Assembly (NCBI GenBank): GCA_014338405.1
Contig: JTDE01000103.1
Coordinates: 217,813-281,812 of the forward strand
Length of the DNA stretch: 64,000 nt
Reading direction: 5' to 3'
From: Paragonimus skrjabini miyazakii
Lineage: Eukaryota; Platyhelminthes; Trematoda; Plagiorchiida; Troglotrematidae
The notes below the pieces were generated by a model. The model searched no databases and was not told the DNA's origin. It saw only the letters and a program-made list of their open reading frames with translations. Each line of letters starts with the position of its first letter. Positions within the stretch are counted from its first letter, which is position 1. A program made the translations under genes and the position numbers. This document shows, piece after piece, positions 12,468-25,930 of this stretch.

Positions 12468-13339
12468 GTGGCTAAAAAAAGGTTAAAGTTACGCACAGTT
12501 TTAAATAATCAATCGATTTGAGGAAAAAGTGGTGCCGTTGCCGTTACCATTTTGAAAACTGGACTTCAGTTATGAAGAACGGTAAAATACTTGAAATGCC
12601 TAGGGATGTTTTACAAAGCTACCGAAGGCCGTGAACAGTAACTCATATGAAAAGAAGTAGAAGCAACTTTATTGTTCTATTTTTACGTGAAGAAAGGTTA
12701 ATGTCATTGCATATCAACCTTATAATTCCCTAAAGTAAACTGCTTAGTTGAGGCGGCATTTGTTTGCTCAAATTGTCCTCAGATGTGTGCCTCCGTGGTC
12801 AAAACTGTAATTTGCGGTTGGCGCGAATGCTAGCATCGACTAAAGTGAACTTGTTGATATCCGACAAACAAAGTTGGATCATGTTTTCATGGAATGTAAC
12901 GTCTTCAAAATTGTAAGTGTAAAAATGTCCAACGAGTAATGACCAGGTTTTTCCTGGAATTATTGCGGGACATTCTTCTACCTCCTAATACTATTCTCGC
13001 CGTAAATTACAGCTGGCTAAGTTTCACTTACCATTCCCTGCAAATGTTGTTTCATTTTTGGTTTTGTGAATAGTTTATTTTCAAGGTTAGTATTGTGATT
13101 TGGAAACATAAGCCCTGTGGGAAAATCACGTTGCTACTTCACACTATTCTTGTTTTCATATTTTTGATGAGAGAATAGACTCGTCTGTGTCAGCGGTAGC
13201 TATGAACTCGTAGTGTTTTGATGATGTTGATGGTTTGGACTACTTTGCAAGTCTTTTCGGCAACCCGCAAAGTGCGTATGCAAGTGAAAATTTCCCTATC
13301 GGAGAGAGACTTGAGGGTCCCGACTTAATCCGTTTCCTC

Positions 13340-13472
13340 ATGCAAATATAACAAAACAGAACAGTACGGAGTAGAACAGAGCAGAGCAGTGAAAAACGAA
13401 GCAGAACAAATCAAAACGAAAATAAACTGAAATGAAGTGAACTGTATTGAACAGAATACAACAGAACAGGTT
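13340..13472. repeat. Purine-rich GAACA/GAGCA degenerate repeat
   Basis: About 130 bases are built from imperfect AACAGAACAG, AGAGCAG and AAATGAAGTGAAC units. A short related run (gaacaaaacaaaatagaacag) sits near 19642. It looks like an old minisatellite. Confidence 0.55.
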
Positions 13473-13679
13473 ACGGTTGATCGAATGCATAGACTGTCAC
13501 TTGATCCAATTCGACGTATTCATCACCTCTTGTTTCCCTTGTACGTCCGTTATTGTTGCATTAATAGTAATGAAAAAGGCGCGATTTGGTGGACGATTTA
13601 TTGATTGCTTTACTAAACTAAACGTCAACGCACAATGCTATCAGACGGTATTTAAAAAAACTAACCCAGAGTAACGGAT

Positions 13680-16600
13680 GCATCATATGATGTAGAATAA
13701 ACGAGACGTAAAGCCATCACAGTTCTGAGAGCACGCCATTCTAACTTGTTGTGTTTGAGGCGATAAGCTGAGTTGCTTGGTTAACAAAGAAGGATAGTAA
13801 TTGTCGGCGATCGAATTCTGTTTATTTTTATGTAGAATTGACATGTCTGTAGAGGGGGATGGGTTTGAACTTGGACTTTCGAATTCAGTTGCTTAATTCT
13901 TTCATTCATTATGGTTATGCTGAATGGAAGTATGTTGTGCGGTCAGTGGGTTAGTGCGGTATTATTTACATGATATTACAGCGAATAAAGCAGTTGTCGA
14001 GTGAGCGTCTAATTACCAGTTAACATAATTGTTTCAGGTATCCCTTAGAAAATAAATTAAGATACCAACTGTACCTTTTTCGTTTAAAATAACGCACGTT
14101 TAGCCCCACTGATGATAAATGAATCCTAGAACACTAAGTGCAATATGATTGTTGGACATTTTTATTACACAATAGCCCCAACATTTGTCAGTCATATGAC
14201 GCATCATGTTTCCTTCCGGACCAAGGTTGATTCACTTATAGTAGCCAGCAATAAGATAGTGAATAGGTGAGACCAAGGCGATTTATACCATGAGTGTTGA
14301 AGACATCGCTCATAGAATAACTTGAACCAAGCGATTTGAGAGGCTACGAGGTTTAACACTTGACCTGTTTAAAGCACATGCCAAAGACAACTAGCGGATT
14401 AGATGGACTGATTATGAGGGTGGAGGCAGTAAACCCATATGTATGCGGTTATGTTGCTTACGTTGATTGATTCAGGTTTCTTGTGCGACATCGTGATGAA
14501 AGCCTCCAGGATTGATGAACGGTGTACCTGTCAAAGACTAAAGAACCCCTGTCTCCATTCTTATTGAAACGGTAAAGTTAACATCTACGTACATGGAGCG
14601 TTTTGGATGAATAGAAGAGGTAGGTGGACAGATTTTTATAAAACTATTATGATAGCAGTGTTGTATAATACACGGCACCAATAATAGGCATTATGGCTAA
14701 ACTGAAAGAACGATTCGTGTGTTGAAACTAGTACAAGCATGAAGACACTGATATAAAGCGTTCTCTCCGGTTTGATGCTGCAAAACTTTCTTGCAACCTA
14801 GGGGAACCTGAGTTTCACTGTGACGAGTAGATAGTACACTAATTCTTCTACAAAAACCAGAGAAGTTTGAATGGCTGGTATGTTTGTCTTATCAAACTTG
14901 TTAATTACGTGAACATATTTGAATGGACGTTTGATATAGGTAGCTTTCTAACAGGCACCGGCGCTGATAATGTTAAACATGTCCATTTGTCTCAATTTCT
15001 GATAGAAGATCAAAGAAAATAGTTTATTAGTAAAAATGCTCTCTGAGCAAATAACGAGAACATATTCATAATGCCATACAAAACGGCCCACGTAGAGCAA
15101 TCTATTTTTTGCAACAGAAGCGACATGTATAAAGTTCGTTTACTGTACTACTGTGTTGACTCCCGGCACATCGGTCTTTGCACAGATCCACCTGAGAGTT
15201 ATCTAATCAAGATATTCAGGGGGAACAAACTCTAGTTATAAATATTTCGGTTGTTGGGCTGAAAGGATTCTTTTCCCTTGGCTACATTCCCTATTCCGCT
15301 CATCAAGTTAATGTTTATTCCCCATACCTTATTAACCTCAGCGTTGTCTTACTGGGCTGGCATTACGGTTCACCGTGCTGGCACTGGTCGGAACCCATTG
15401 GTTTTATTGAACTAGACTATCGCTGTGACCGATTGAGATTTGTATATTTCAGTTACTTGTGCATTGCTTCAAAGGTACAGGAGAAGTATTTTAGTACAAT
15501 CTTGTTTTCAGTTTTAGAGTAGGTTCTTGGACTATGACTATCTCAACAATCAGACATAGAACGTTACAGTGCCCTTGTTCTCATTCACAGATAATAGGGA
15601 CTTGAGTGAACAAAGCTGAAAATGTTGACCGTTTCTTCGGTCCAGTCAATCTTTCATCCAATCGCGAACTTATAACTGACACTGCTCCCGGTTACCCATG
15701 GGGGAAAGGACAGTTTATTCGTTTTGAGTCGTGGAAATTCTGTTAAAGGGAGATCGAGTGTGCTCTCCGCCGTCGCCAATTTCGTCTGCTGAAGACTTTA
15801 TGGTAGAAAATAAACTCCCACACTTTCATACAGACCACGAACAGAAGTGTTATAGAACCATAGGGGAGTTTATGACTTATGAAGAGCTCTGAATATACAA
15901 ACAAGTAAATGCTATCGTTTCTTTTAATGAAACGATATTAGTCAAAAATGAATATTAATGAAACACCTCAAGTCCGTTGCCGTATCCACAGGCAATGTTT
16001 GTGAGATCAGTTTAGAAATCGCATTCACAAAAAACTAGACAGGTTTTGAATAACAGGTGCCAGAATGTCAGTTAAAAGCTTCGTAGTTCCACGCAAGAAA
16101 GCACCTTGCATAGTATGATTTGGTTAATGTCTAGCTAACTTAATCAAATAAATATGTTTTAAAAAATAGAATTTAGTCTCTAATTGGCTATTTTATTCGA
16201 CCGTACTCAGTTTACTTAAACGAAAAATGAGGCATGCTGATGACATTGAGAATACTGTATATTTGCTAAAGCGAAAAGCCACGGCAAACTAGAATGAATG
16301 AACATAATTGAAAATGGTTAACTTTCATGGTATCTAAGTTGATTATGGAAATCAGAAGGTGCCGTAGGAAATTTTCCCCAAGGATGTCTAGATTTCTATC
16401 TGAGACAAACCACCAAGTAGATCCGGAGATATCGTTCACTGCAATCGGTTATAATTTAATCTATTAGTATTCAAACCCATGGAAGCCCAGATAAAGTTTA
16501 TTTATTTGTAGCAGTGGTGTACTCAAGGAGTACTCACCCTGGAGATAGAATTACAATGAACTTATCACAATAAACAACTACTCATCAGTAATAACAATTG

Positions 16601-17970
16601 TGGTTTAGTTTTGAAATTTTTGTATTTTCTGCAAAATATTTTTTTCGATTTTATTAGACATCAAGCGAATGGACAGAATGTAACTGGTGGATCCATCTCT
16701 CAATGGAGTCACAACACTACTCAAATTGTATGGGTAATTTTGCAAGTTTAACTTACGAATACCTGTTTTTCGAATTTAACTGATTGATAACAGCATCCGT
16801 CACAACATCAAACACTTTTTGACTGCCGTTCTCTTCGGAATAATTGAAACGTTGTGGGACTGTCCGCTTCACAATCACAAATTTCGTCACGCAGTCACGC
16901 TACTTTGACCTTCTAAGCAAGATGGACAACTATCCTGAATCCAGTCACCTTAATAAAAAGATGGCCACGTGCTGCGAGCAGGGTAGATGATAAATCGTTT
17001 TTGTTTCACGCGGACAGTCATCTAAACAAGAATAGTTCTGCGTAGGAAAATATGCAACAATAGGTTAGTTTAAACACCTAATAGATTTTTACTTCTAAAC
17101 AAATGAATTTAAACATAAGAAGCCCATAAGCCAGCCTCAGAGGTCAGAAGTTACTGTCCGAATTGTCCTACGAGATTCATCTTATCTGCCGAATAACAGT
17201 AAAGTAATATTTTACCCAAGTTAACAGGACAAAGGTTTCACCAAAAGTGCGTCTAGTAGAGTAGTAAGTTCTTCCGCAATAACAAAAGCAAGCTCGAGCA
17301 TTTCAACATTTTAACAAGATTAACTGGAATTACCCCAGGTTTCGCCGCCAAAGAATGACGAAATTAAATTCCATCAATCGCACACATTTTCGATGTCGTT
17401 CAAATTGGACAGAGGCTATATTTACTAATGAGTAGGACTTTAACCCAAACGACCCTGATGCATAGGGGTGGTGTTGGCATCTTAAAACGCAGGTGATGTG
17501 CTTCGTTAGGTAACTCGGCGATGAACGTTCAATTACGATCTTTTGTGCGTCTACTGCATCAAATATGAATGTACTGGCAATATTAAGCGAAGAACAAACA
17601 GTTATTTCTTAATCTTGCATACGGGTATGGATTCTGTTGTAGTTTGTCACGTCACGGTATACACAAAGATGGTTTCACAAGTGTGTTAAACGTCGCAAAG
17701 CTGCTCTTCGTGCCCATGCCCTAATATCAACCCAGTTGTAATTACATAAGGAGTATTAGTCAAACAGACATAAAAGATACTGTGATATATTGCTTCGGAG
17801 TTTCACTGAGGACTGCTCACATATGAAAATAATGCAGTTAGAGGCCCGCTGTGGTTCAATCGAGATCAGACACAAAGTAAGCCTGACGAATAAAGTCCAT
17901 GGAATTTTCCAGGCCATTTTCTAGCTGACAAAGCCTGTATGTATACAATATTTGAATTTTAACTTTTTCC
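13680..17970. other. Long gene-free stretch
   Basis: No open frame above about 60 codons and no transposon motif was recognised. It is AT-rich sequence consistent with intron or intergenic DNA. Confidence 0.5.
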
Positions 17971-17975
17971 CTCAG

Positions 17976-18223
17976 TCCCTCTTTGGCTTAATAAACCTGT
18001 TATCATTCGGTATATTTCTGTTTCAGCTGCATACGCAAAAAATGTTTAGTGATCAGCTGAGCCTTTTTGCCCAGCGATTGTATTTCACTTATGCAATCGT
18101 TAAACTCTTTGGCATATTCGGGGTTATAAACTTGTCAGCCAATCTCTTGTTTCAACAGTTTTGTGTTTATCTCATAGAGTTGCACACTACAGTGCGCTGT
18201 TGTTTACTGTGCTCGCCGTCAAA
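17976..18223 (+). CDS. Candidate exon of a multi-pass membrane protein
   Basis: A good acceptor (tttaactttttccctcag) is followed by 82 open codons ending at TCAAA|gtaaac, a good donor. The peptide has two hydrophobic spans, SLFGLINLLSFGIFLFQL and FTYAIVKLFGIFGVINLSAN, separated by a short polar loop, and ends in a cysteine-rich piece (CCLLCSPS). This looks like two transmembrane helices. The family is not recognised. T-rich DNA can mimic hydrophobic peptides, so the splice borders carry most of the weight. Confidence 0.42.
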
Positions 18224-18603
18224 GTAAACCATTTATGCAGCGCGACTTGATCCGTTCACTCACTGCGATGTACACCAAAAACCTTATTATCCGTAATAAC
18301 TAGTAAAAATAATCAGTGCGATGTGAAGAAAATGTCATTACTGAAAACGTTTTGTGCACTAGTTTGGTTTTCCGCAAGAAATAGTAATGGGTGCTACCTT
18401 TTTTGGATTAGAATGCACTCAGGACGACAAGGGTGCTCAAATATTCTCTGTGGAACGAAAGTTGTCAATTTATCTCCCCTGTGCGGCTGATGTTCACCCG
18501 AATACAGTGCCCAATAGACTAACTTATTCTATGAGACATGTGTCTTGTGGCTATTGTATTCATCATATGAGGAAATAGTTCCACTGGCATGTCCTGCAGA
18601 CGA

Positions 18604-18643
18604 GGTCTACACCTCAGATTCAAAGGCAGATGAGGTGCAGACC
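18604..18643. repeat. Inverted repeat, 13-bp arms with one mismatch
   Basis: GGTCTACACCTCA (18604-18616) pairs with TGAGGTGCAGACC (18631-18643) across a 14-base loop. An outer GTCTAC/GTAGAC pair (18606-18611 with 18646-18651) offers an alternative fold. No terminal repeats or target duplication were seen. Confidence 0.7.
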
Positions 18644-19904
18644 AGCGTAGACAAACCAAGTAAATCAGAAATATCACTCGAAGGGTGGACAAGCAACACT
18701 GACCCACGAGTACAACGATGAAAGTGTTGCCACCACCGAAATGTAAAAAGCTATCAAAAATCGACTAGAAAATTTGGTTACATTAAAAACTGTCTGGTTT
18801 TAAGCAGCAAATAAATAGAATGGCGGAGTCCTTTCGTAAGTACGGAAAATGCGTTGCCTTTTGTCACGAGATTAGACTAGGTGATGCCAGATCAGAGGGT
18901 TGGAACATGATAGGTTAAGCTTCTTGTAATAGTCACAGTGACTACAGCTGTGTTAGATATAATTATGATGGGAACAGTGCTGCATTCTTGGACGGAATAG
19001 CCTCATCACATTACTAACGTAAAAGCTTCTGTAAAAAAACAATGTGAACCACCGCAGAGAAACAATATTTTATATATGAACGTATACAGTTGCGAATGGA
19101 TAGATAATGGTATGTGCCATCATGTTAGTAAAGTGTAAGACGGGAAATGATAGCCAGCACGTAATGTTAGAAAACCTCCATGTTGAGTGTTAAAGAAAGC
19201 CTGAGATACGCTAAGGAGGATGGAATAACTTTAAGTAGTTTCGCGATTAAGGGTCTTTATTGGCTGACGAATGGTGAACATATTGACGTTTGAGGATAGA
19301 AGTCTATGAAATCTGTTCCAATATTTCGTGGTACTTATATCAAAGCCGACAAATCAACCCCAGGTTGACATTTTGTTTGAATTCGGGAAATACGGATAGT
19401 CAGTGAGAGGTTGGAGGAGTACTCATGGATGTAATTTATCCATGAACATCTTTCAAGGCAAGATGCTTGGAACCAATGGGTCACCTGTGATATAAAACTT
19501 CAGAAAACCCGGTATTAGAACTGGAAGTCAAAAACGGTCTACCCATCCAGCTGATACAACTGCACACGAGTCACACTTTTATCTACCGTAGGATTTATTC
19601 GTAATAATCTGCGACTATCCAAGGCGATACACTCAAATCAAATGGAACAAAACAAAATAGAACAGAGTTTTGCCTACTTCACTGTTCTCACAAAAATACA
19701 ATGTTCAACAGTTCTAGCTAGTTTAAGCAGCCCAGACAGACAAGGCGGTCAGGCTTAATTAGGTCTCAATACAGCTAGATGGCAAGCAAATCGAGAAAGT
19801 AATCGATCAGTCCAGTCAGTAAGGCATCTACTGTACATCCGTCTCGATTCCATTTGGAATGGATTTACAAGCACAAGTGACATAAAAACCACTTCAATAG
19901 AAAT

Positions 19905-21000
19905 AAAAATGTGTTTCGGCGAACAGCCTGTTTTCGGTTATTCATCATCGAGCCAATTACATAACATTTTATATCATCATGGTTGTCAAGCGTGCAAAAT
20001 CAAGAACAATCAGTTATATAATTACGCTGTGCGATTATGAATTGGAGAGCCATTCAGTAACAAAATTAACCTTCGAAAGCGTCCAGCCCGCAACAGGAGG
20101 CCATAGTAACCATAGGGCATGTACGAATTCCTTCTAAGCGCACAACTGTGGATTGCACAACCGAATTCTGATCGCTTCCGCGGTGGTCAAAATACGAAAT
20201 TTGACTCCTCTGGATTGACGACTGGGCTAGTGGTAGATGGGCTGGAAAGCCACTTCCGGTGAGACTTGGTGCCATGATTCAACAAAGTGCGCCAGAATTG
20301 CACTCGAAATGGACTTCATCGTGCCCTTAATCAGGCTTGTGGGGGTGGTGTTCACGTATCCTCTAGAAAAGCTGCCTGATTGTGCGACGGACATAGCCTG
20401 TTCCACAGGAGGATGTGAAAGAGTAAGCACAAAATGAGGTCATACCTTTAGGCAACGTAACTTTGAGTTGTACGTGGAGTGCCGGGTCGGATCATAACGA
20501 GATTCGTAGTTGCGCCACAATGTAGATTTTTTTTAAGTGCACTACTTATTCTACGGGTCAACAGTTCAGCCAACGCCTCGCCTTTGTAGTCTAACGTCAT
20601 GTGAACCAACTTCCTTTTCGCAGATTAACTTTTGGTTCTGTCAGTACCATATGTCTATCCACGAAGTTTACAGGATGGGCGTTCTCTGCGAATATCCGTC
20701 GTAATAACACCACTTCCGCTCCAATCATGTCATCGGTGCATATTCTCATAGCTCCGTATGTTAAACTACGAACGAGGTTTTTCTTCTGTCTGAGGGGTAC
20801 GTAACTGGAGAAGTGAGTATACTGGCCGTTCCAAGTCCCCTTCCTGTTAATACTCCTTTGAATTGAACCGTTTGTACAACAACTCAGTGCCACATCCAGG
20901 AAGGATATTCGTCCATCTTTCTCGGCCTCAAGTGTAAAGTTGAGATTAGGGTGTGCTGTGTTTGCCTCAGCAAGTAAGCTATCCAGATCCATAGTTTCTT
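19905..21000 (-). mobile_element. Penelope-like element, family B, 3' half
   Basis: Reads from about 21000 down. The end of the RT domain is open (20992-20597): MDLDSLLAEANTAHPN, then GRISFLDVALSC and RKGTWNGQY. A frame-disrupted linker and GIY-YIG region follows, in which the endonuclease core is not readable but GTMKSISSAILAHF survives (about 20325). Then come the C-terminal stretch and a non-coding tail shared with 4.35-4.66 kb. The catalytic YVDD would lie towards or in the N gap at 21135-21234. The copy is dead, but the RT end is less decayed than the + copy at 3.9 kb. Confidence 0.85.
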
Positions 21001-21134
21001 TGACTTCATAGTTTTACTGCGCACTCCACTCAACGCTTTGCACATTTACGCTTTCTTACGTAATTTATGTAATCAAGCTGGTAGTGGCAAAACTTTGATT
21101 GAATAGAAACAAATAATTCATTGTTGTATCTGTA

Positions 21135-21234
21135 NNNNNNNNNNNNNNNNNNNNNNNNNNNNNNNNNNNNNNNNNNNNNNNNNNNNNNNNNNNNNNNNNN
21201 NNNNNNNNNNNNNNNNNNNNNNNNNNNNNNNNNN
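21135..21234. other. Assembly gap (100 N)
   Basis: Exactly 100 N, a conventional unknown-length scaffold gap. It lies where the 5' part of the family-B PLE would be expected, so a repeat probably broke the assembly. Confidence 0.98.
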
Positions 21235-23220
21235 CAACTAACATTCACTTTTGTAATGTCCAAACGTATTTTATGTCAGACTTGATTACTCTTAACTTAG
21301 TAAGCCTCGTTTGCTCAAACAGTTTAGCTTGTCTAAGAATGTATGTAAAAATATCCTAATTATTGTCTTGATGTCAAATAGGTCACATCAGCTCTATTCC
21401 TCTAGGCTGAATGTGGCTCAACACAATCAGAATAAAGATTGCTCAAAAAAGCTGCATGAGAACACAAACGTTTTTACTTCCCACTCAGTTGAATATGCGT
21501 TATTTGACGACCTGCTCGTTTGCTCTTTTTGCGTTTTACCTGCTTCAGGCGCAGCAGCTGAGATCCACCACATATGATAATTTTGTTTTTGCTATATGTT
21601 TTTTTATGCATTGATTTTAATTTAACAATCTAAGTTTAACCCGACGTCGATTTTCAGTTTGTAGGTTAACGTTTTCATTCAAATTGAAAAAGGTGATGTT
21701 CGAAAAATTAACAAATTTAATAGACAGAACAAACCAATGAGAACAAAATGGTATAATTTTGATCATTCACTTAAAGGTTACGGTCTGAATTCAGTAAAAT
21801 GAGGCGGATTATTCGCACAGTTTGTTGGTTCAATCAAGCCTTCCTATTGTTTCTGCGCGTCTGGATAACTGGACCACACGAAGTATCTGTCAACCAGTAT
21901 TCACAGCAATGCCCGAAGCGGCCAGCCAACATACAGATAAACAGTTACACTTTTGTAATTGTCAAATGTTTGGTTTGTTTCAATCACTCAATCAAAGTCG
22001 CCAAATATTTTCAGCAGATCTAGTGAGTATGCAAGGTTCTCTGTGAAAACCAAAGGTTTCATCCCTAACAGTCACAAACGACATTGCCACTATATAGACA
22101 GAAGCGATCGGTGCACCGTCGGTTGAAAAATACACAATATGCAGCGTTACTTGAATAGTCTCGTTACAGTCTGTATTTGCTTGATTGGCACAGTCTTGTC
22201 ACTTTGTCAAGTCCATTAACCGCGTTATGCTTTTCATACTTTTAAACCCCTTCGCAGTCAACTCAGACGGGGAATTCATTTGGATCCGGCCACGCGTTAG
22301 ACGTTGTAGGATAAGAAATGGTTGGATACAGACTGACTTTTATGTAAGTAATATCATTATTTAATAAACTACTTGAATGTGCCAGATAATGGCATGCTAA
22401 AATGCAAACTTACTTGGTGTTATTTGTTTTATTCCTCCGGACGAAAGCTGATTGTGAATGGAAGTTAAATACATTTCTGCATCACGCTTGAAATTCTGTA
22501 AATTCAGCAACCTTGGCAGCATTTACTAAGCCGGTACTGCAATATTAATTAGACAACTTTACTTAACAGCTCAACTTGCATTCACAGGATATAGATCGTA
22601 GACGGAAGACTAGTTGATTGAGTACCGCTGAAAATAATTAGCAGTGATCACAGTTGTTTAAAATGAATAATGATCCTGTAGTAAAAAATATGCCACGGTG
22701 GGATGCATCTGTGAAAAAATGATTTTTTTGGCGTAACCTGCATGAATTAATTTCTAAAACATTCAACGTAAATAAACAATCTTTGGTGTTCCTGACATAT
22801 AGTTGATGATGTCTTGAATATAAATTAAACATTCCTCAAGCCTGAGATCAGCTTTTATATTTTCCTGAACAATACAGCAACCCAGGTTCAAAATGAAACA
22901 TTAAACTCGAATTTATTTCCTGTTACTGTTCAGTAGTGTTGTAAATTTTCGTAATTACCGACGTTTGAACTCTAGTGAAAATATTTCCGAAGCAGTCATA
23001 TCGACCACTACGACAATGAACATCCCGTGATGTCACAAATTCTAGTTGGTTGCTTGCAATCTAGATTTAAATTAACGTGTCTTTTTAGCGTGATAGCTAT
23101 TATCAATGTCATCTTTGGATAACAGCACAATTTAGGCACTTAAATTTCGCTTGGTTGGTTTTGCTATTTTTATGTAATATGTCATGATCTCACACACAGA
23201 AATGCATAATTATTACAAGT
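21235..23220. other. No supported gene
   Basis: A CACTTTTGTAAT-type motif occurs just right of the gap (21247) and again near 21948 with partly similar surroundings, perhaps a local duplication. No protein motif was seen. Confidence 0.4.
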
Positions 23221-23224
23221 TTTA

Positions 23225-23407
23225 ATGGCAAGTATGTCGATCGTCACTTCCATTTTTATCGCAGTTTGCATAGTTGAATCGGCCTCCCGACTATCTCACT
23301 TTGAAATGAAGCACCACTCTCGGACTTCATTCTTATTAGATCCGGATGTTTACTATGTGATTCGACAGTTTTGGGCGTACGTGTTAACCAGTACACCATC
23401 GACATGA
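23225..23407 (+). CDS. Candidate small ORF with signal-peptide-like start
   Basis: A true ATG frame of 60 codons. The first 21 residues (MASMSIVTSIFIAVCIVES, then AS) have the layout of a signal peptide with a plausible cleavage after SAS. The rest is short and unfamiliar. It could be a first exon of a secreted protein or a chance frame. No promoter or donor was identified with confidence. Confidence 0.25.
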   Translation: MASMSIVTSIFIAVCIVESASRLSHFEMKHHSRTSFLLDPDVYYVIRQFWAYVLTSTPST

Positions 23408-24201
23408 AGAATTGCACACTTGAATCTTTCTCTTTACACGTTCAGCCATAACCTCGAACGAATGTGTGTTACTAGTAGCGAAGTGTATACTACTCACCAT
23501 ATTTTACGCTGCTAAACAGAATGTGGCCAACGCCGCCTGCGTTATTCTGTTGGCACGTATCACTTGCGTGCCAAAAATGCTTTGAACCTGCGGTATACTT
23601 GGAGTACAAACGTTTTTTAGTTTGTAGAGTACACTTCTCGGAAACAGTCAAACATTAGGTTACAAATTACAAATTCAATAGCGTTGATCAGGAAGGTTGA
23701 ATACGGAAAACCTATCATCTAGATAATTCAAGTAGCAGTGGAAAGAACATGCATTGATTTCCGTGAGTAATTTATCCGATCAAGCCAATTCCCGACGTCG
23801 TTTGTCAAACTATTGTCTAAGGAGAAATTACTAAGAAACAATATCAATCTCGTGAGACTCGCATCGATGCCAGTCGGGAAAAGATTAACAAGTTCGTGGA
23901 AACACAACATCACCTCGCTGGAGTTCTTAGTGGTTTGTCATTTGTTTGCCGAATGTAGTGTGAGATCTTCTCTAGAGATACCCTTGAAATAACATGGTGT
24001 AGAACTCATCGCTCTCTTCATCGCTGTCTTTCACGATCAGCCGAAATGAGCGTGTTTCCTGGTGATGGTTTCAAGCATGTGAACAACCTTTCGTCTACTG
24101 TGTTCACACAGACTCAGCTGGAGGTCCTCTCACTCGGACTGAAGTTCAAAATACCGCCCAAGAATGTTAATAAGTTGAACACACAAGTTCAATTTGAATA
24201 A

Positions 24202-24831
24202 ATGTACGACCGATTGAAGGAACTGTCGCCTACATCTTCTGATGAGGCAGGCTGGCTCCGTGCAAAATTGGTGGACATCTCCAACCAGTTTTTATCGGCG
24301 CCCATTCGCCAGCAATGTTGTTTAAAGCAGGAACACTATCGGGCCATGAAGGAATTAAAAGAAATGCAACCCCTTGTATTTCTTGAACCGGATAAAGGCT
24401 GTGGTGTTGTAGTCATGACCAAGGACGAGGATTTAAGGAAAATGAACATCTTGGAAGATCATAAAAAGTTAAAAGTGGACCAGGCAACAGAAAACAACAT
24501 ATTGTTGGAAAAGCAAGTTGCAAGGCAACTTCAGATACTGTTGTTACATGGACACATATCTGGAGCTCAACATAGACACTTGAAACCAGTCGGTTTGGAT
24601 ACACCCCGATTGAGAGGTGCTGCAAAAGTACACAAGAATGGTATACCTCTACGTCCGATCTTGTGCATGAACAATTCCGCTTATCATAAAGTTACTCGTT
24701 GGCTAGTGGATATGTTAGATCCCATCCGTAAAGTATTATCCCCACATTGCTTGAAGGACTCTTTAGAACCAGCTGAAATCTTAAAAAAACATTTCGGTGA
24801 GTACCCAAGTAATGTATTCCATGGATGTTGA
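24202..24831 (+). pseudogene. PLE reverse transcriptase, N-terminal part
   Basis: This 209-codon frame carries the conserved PLE stretches FLEPDKGCGVVVM (residues about 56-68), LKPVGLDTPRLRGAAKVHKN (about 126-145, the fingers motif) and PLRPILCMNNSAYHK (about 150-164). A stop upstream at 24199-24201 interrupts the same frame. The downstream motif A, MDVDSLFTNVPL, is in another frame from about 24820, so a single indel separates them. Confidence 0.9.
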
Positions 24832-24900
24832 TTCTCTTTTTACAAACGTTCCTCTTCGTGAGACGGCTGATATTTTGTGACTTTATCTTGAGTCAGAACC

Positions 24901-25611
24901 GTGATATGTGTTCCACTTGAATACCTCAAAGATCTTATTTTGTTTTGCACAGAAAACATTCGTTTCAATTTTGAAGGACTTGCATACAGACAGATAGACG
25001 GTGTTGCTATGGGTAGTCCGTTAAGCCCAACACTAGCGGATATCTTCTTAGGAATGATTGAGCGACAAGTTCCGGATTATATAGCTGAATCGTTATTATA
25101 CAAACGATACGTTGATGATATTTTAATTTTTACTGATGTTACTCATTTTGACTTGTTTTTCAACTTTCTTAGTAATATCCACTCAAACTTACCATTATCT
25201 CACGAAGTAGAATCGAACAATAGTTTAGCTTTTTTGGATGTACTCATTACTAGACGTGCTGATGGCACGTTACAGCGCTCAGTTCACCGCAAAGCGACAT
25301 GAAGTGGTCAATATCTTCCGTTTTCCAGCTTTGCCCTTGTTGCACACAAACAAGGTTTAGTTAAGATACTGTTTCATGTAGCCAGGCGTATTTTTACCCG
25401 AGATACTCTGCAGACAGAGCAGGAATTGCTGAGACAAACTTTACTAGCGAATGGAGACCTCGACAAATTCGTTGAGGCGCGTAATACAGTGAAGAAGAGC
25501 ACTGAACCTATACTGACGGCTCAAAAGAAGGATGTTTTCTCATTCTTGCCATTCAAATATGACCATCTAGCCAACGATATAAAGCACAAATTAAAGTTTG
25601 CTCTGGCTTGA
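24901..25611 (+). pseudogene. PLE reverse transcriptase palm and thumb, YVDD intact
   Basis: The frame encodes RQIDGVAMGSPLSPTLADIF, YKRYVDDILIF (YVDD at 25108-25119) and NNSLAFLDVLITR. It continues after one TGA at 25300-25302 (where related copies have tryptophan: KATW) to LPFKYDHLANDIKHKLKFAL. Catalytic aspartates are present in this part. Apart from the single TGA it reads through about 236 codons, which suggests a fairly young copy. Confidence 0.9.
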
Positions 25612-25930
25612 ACATATGCGTTTATTTCAAACCACCAGAGGACCAGTTCTGTGCACTCGCGACAGTAGTTTGTCAATTTGTTCTGTCTCCTATGTTGTGT
25701 ACCAGTTCACTTGCAGCTGCAGTGAAGTTTACATAGGCAGAATAGCTCGACAACTATCACAGCGAGTCGCCGAACACATCCCGAACTGGTTGAGACTACA
25801 GATGACACATCAGCACCAACTTGGTGCACTAACTTCTAACAGTCCAACTTCATCAACTGCTAAGCGCCTCGTGACAACAGGCCACCAAGTTGACCAATTA
25901 AACTCATTTATGATACTGTTGCGCAATTGA
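25598..25930 (+). pseudogene. PLE GIY-YIG endonuclease domain
   Basis: The frame carries VVYQFTCSC (residues 32-40) and VYIGRIARQLSQR, then EHIPNWL. This is the PLE version of the GIY-YIG nuclease that nicks the target for priming. The usual GRT is GRI here. It is out of frame with the RT by one indel. The last helix (AKRLVTTGHQVD) is present. Confidence 0.85.

Noticed and set aside
19905..19960. Possible hammerhead in the family-B PLE tail (minus strand GATGATGA ... CCGAAAACAGGCTGTTCGCCGAAAC)
   Set aside because: GATGA and GAAA boxes and an ACA/TGT hairpin are present in both PLE-B tails, but helix II does not form and the CUGAUGA core is altered in both copies. It is kept only as a conserved tail.
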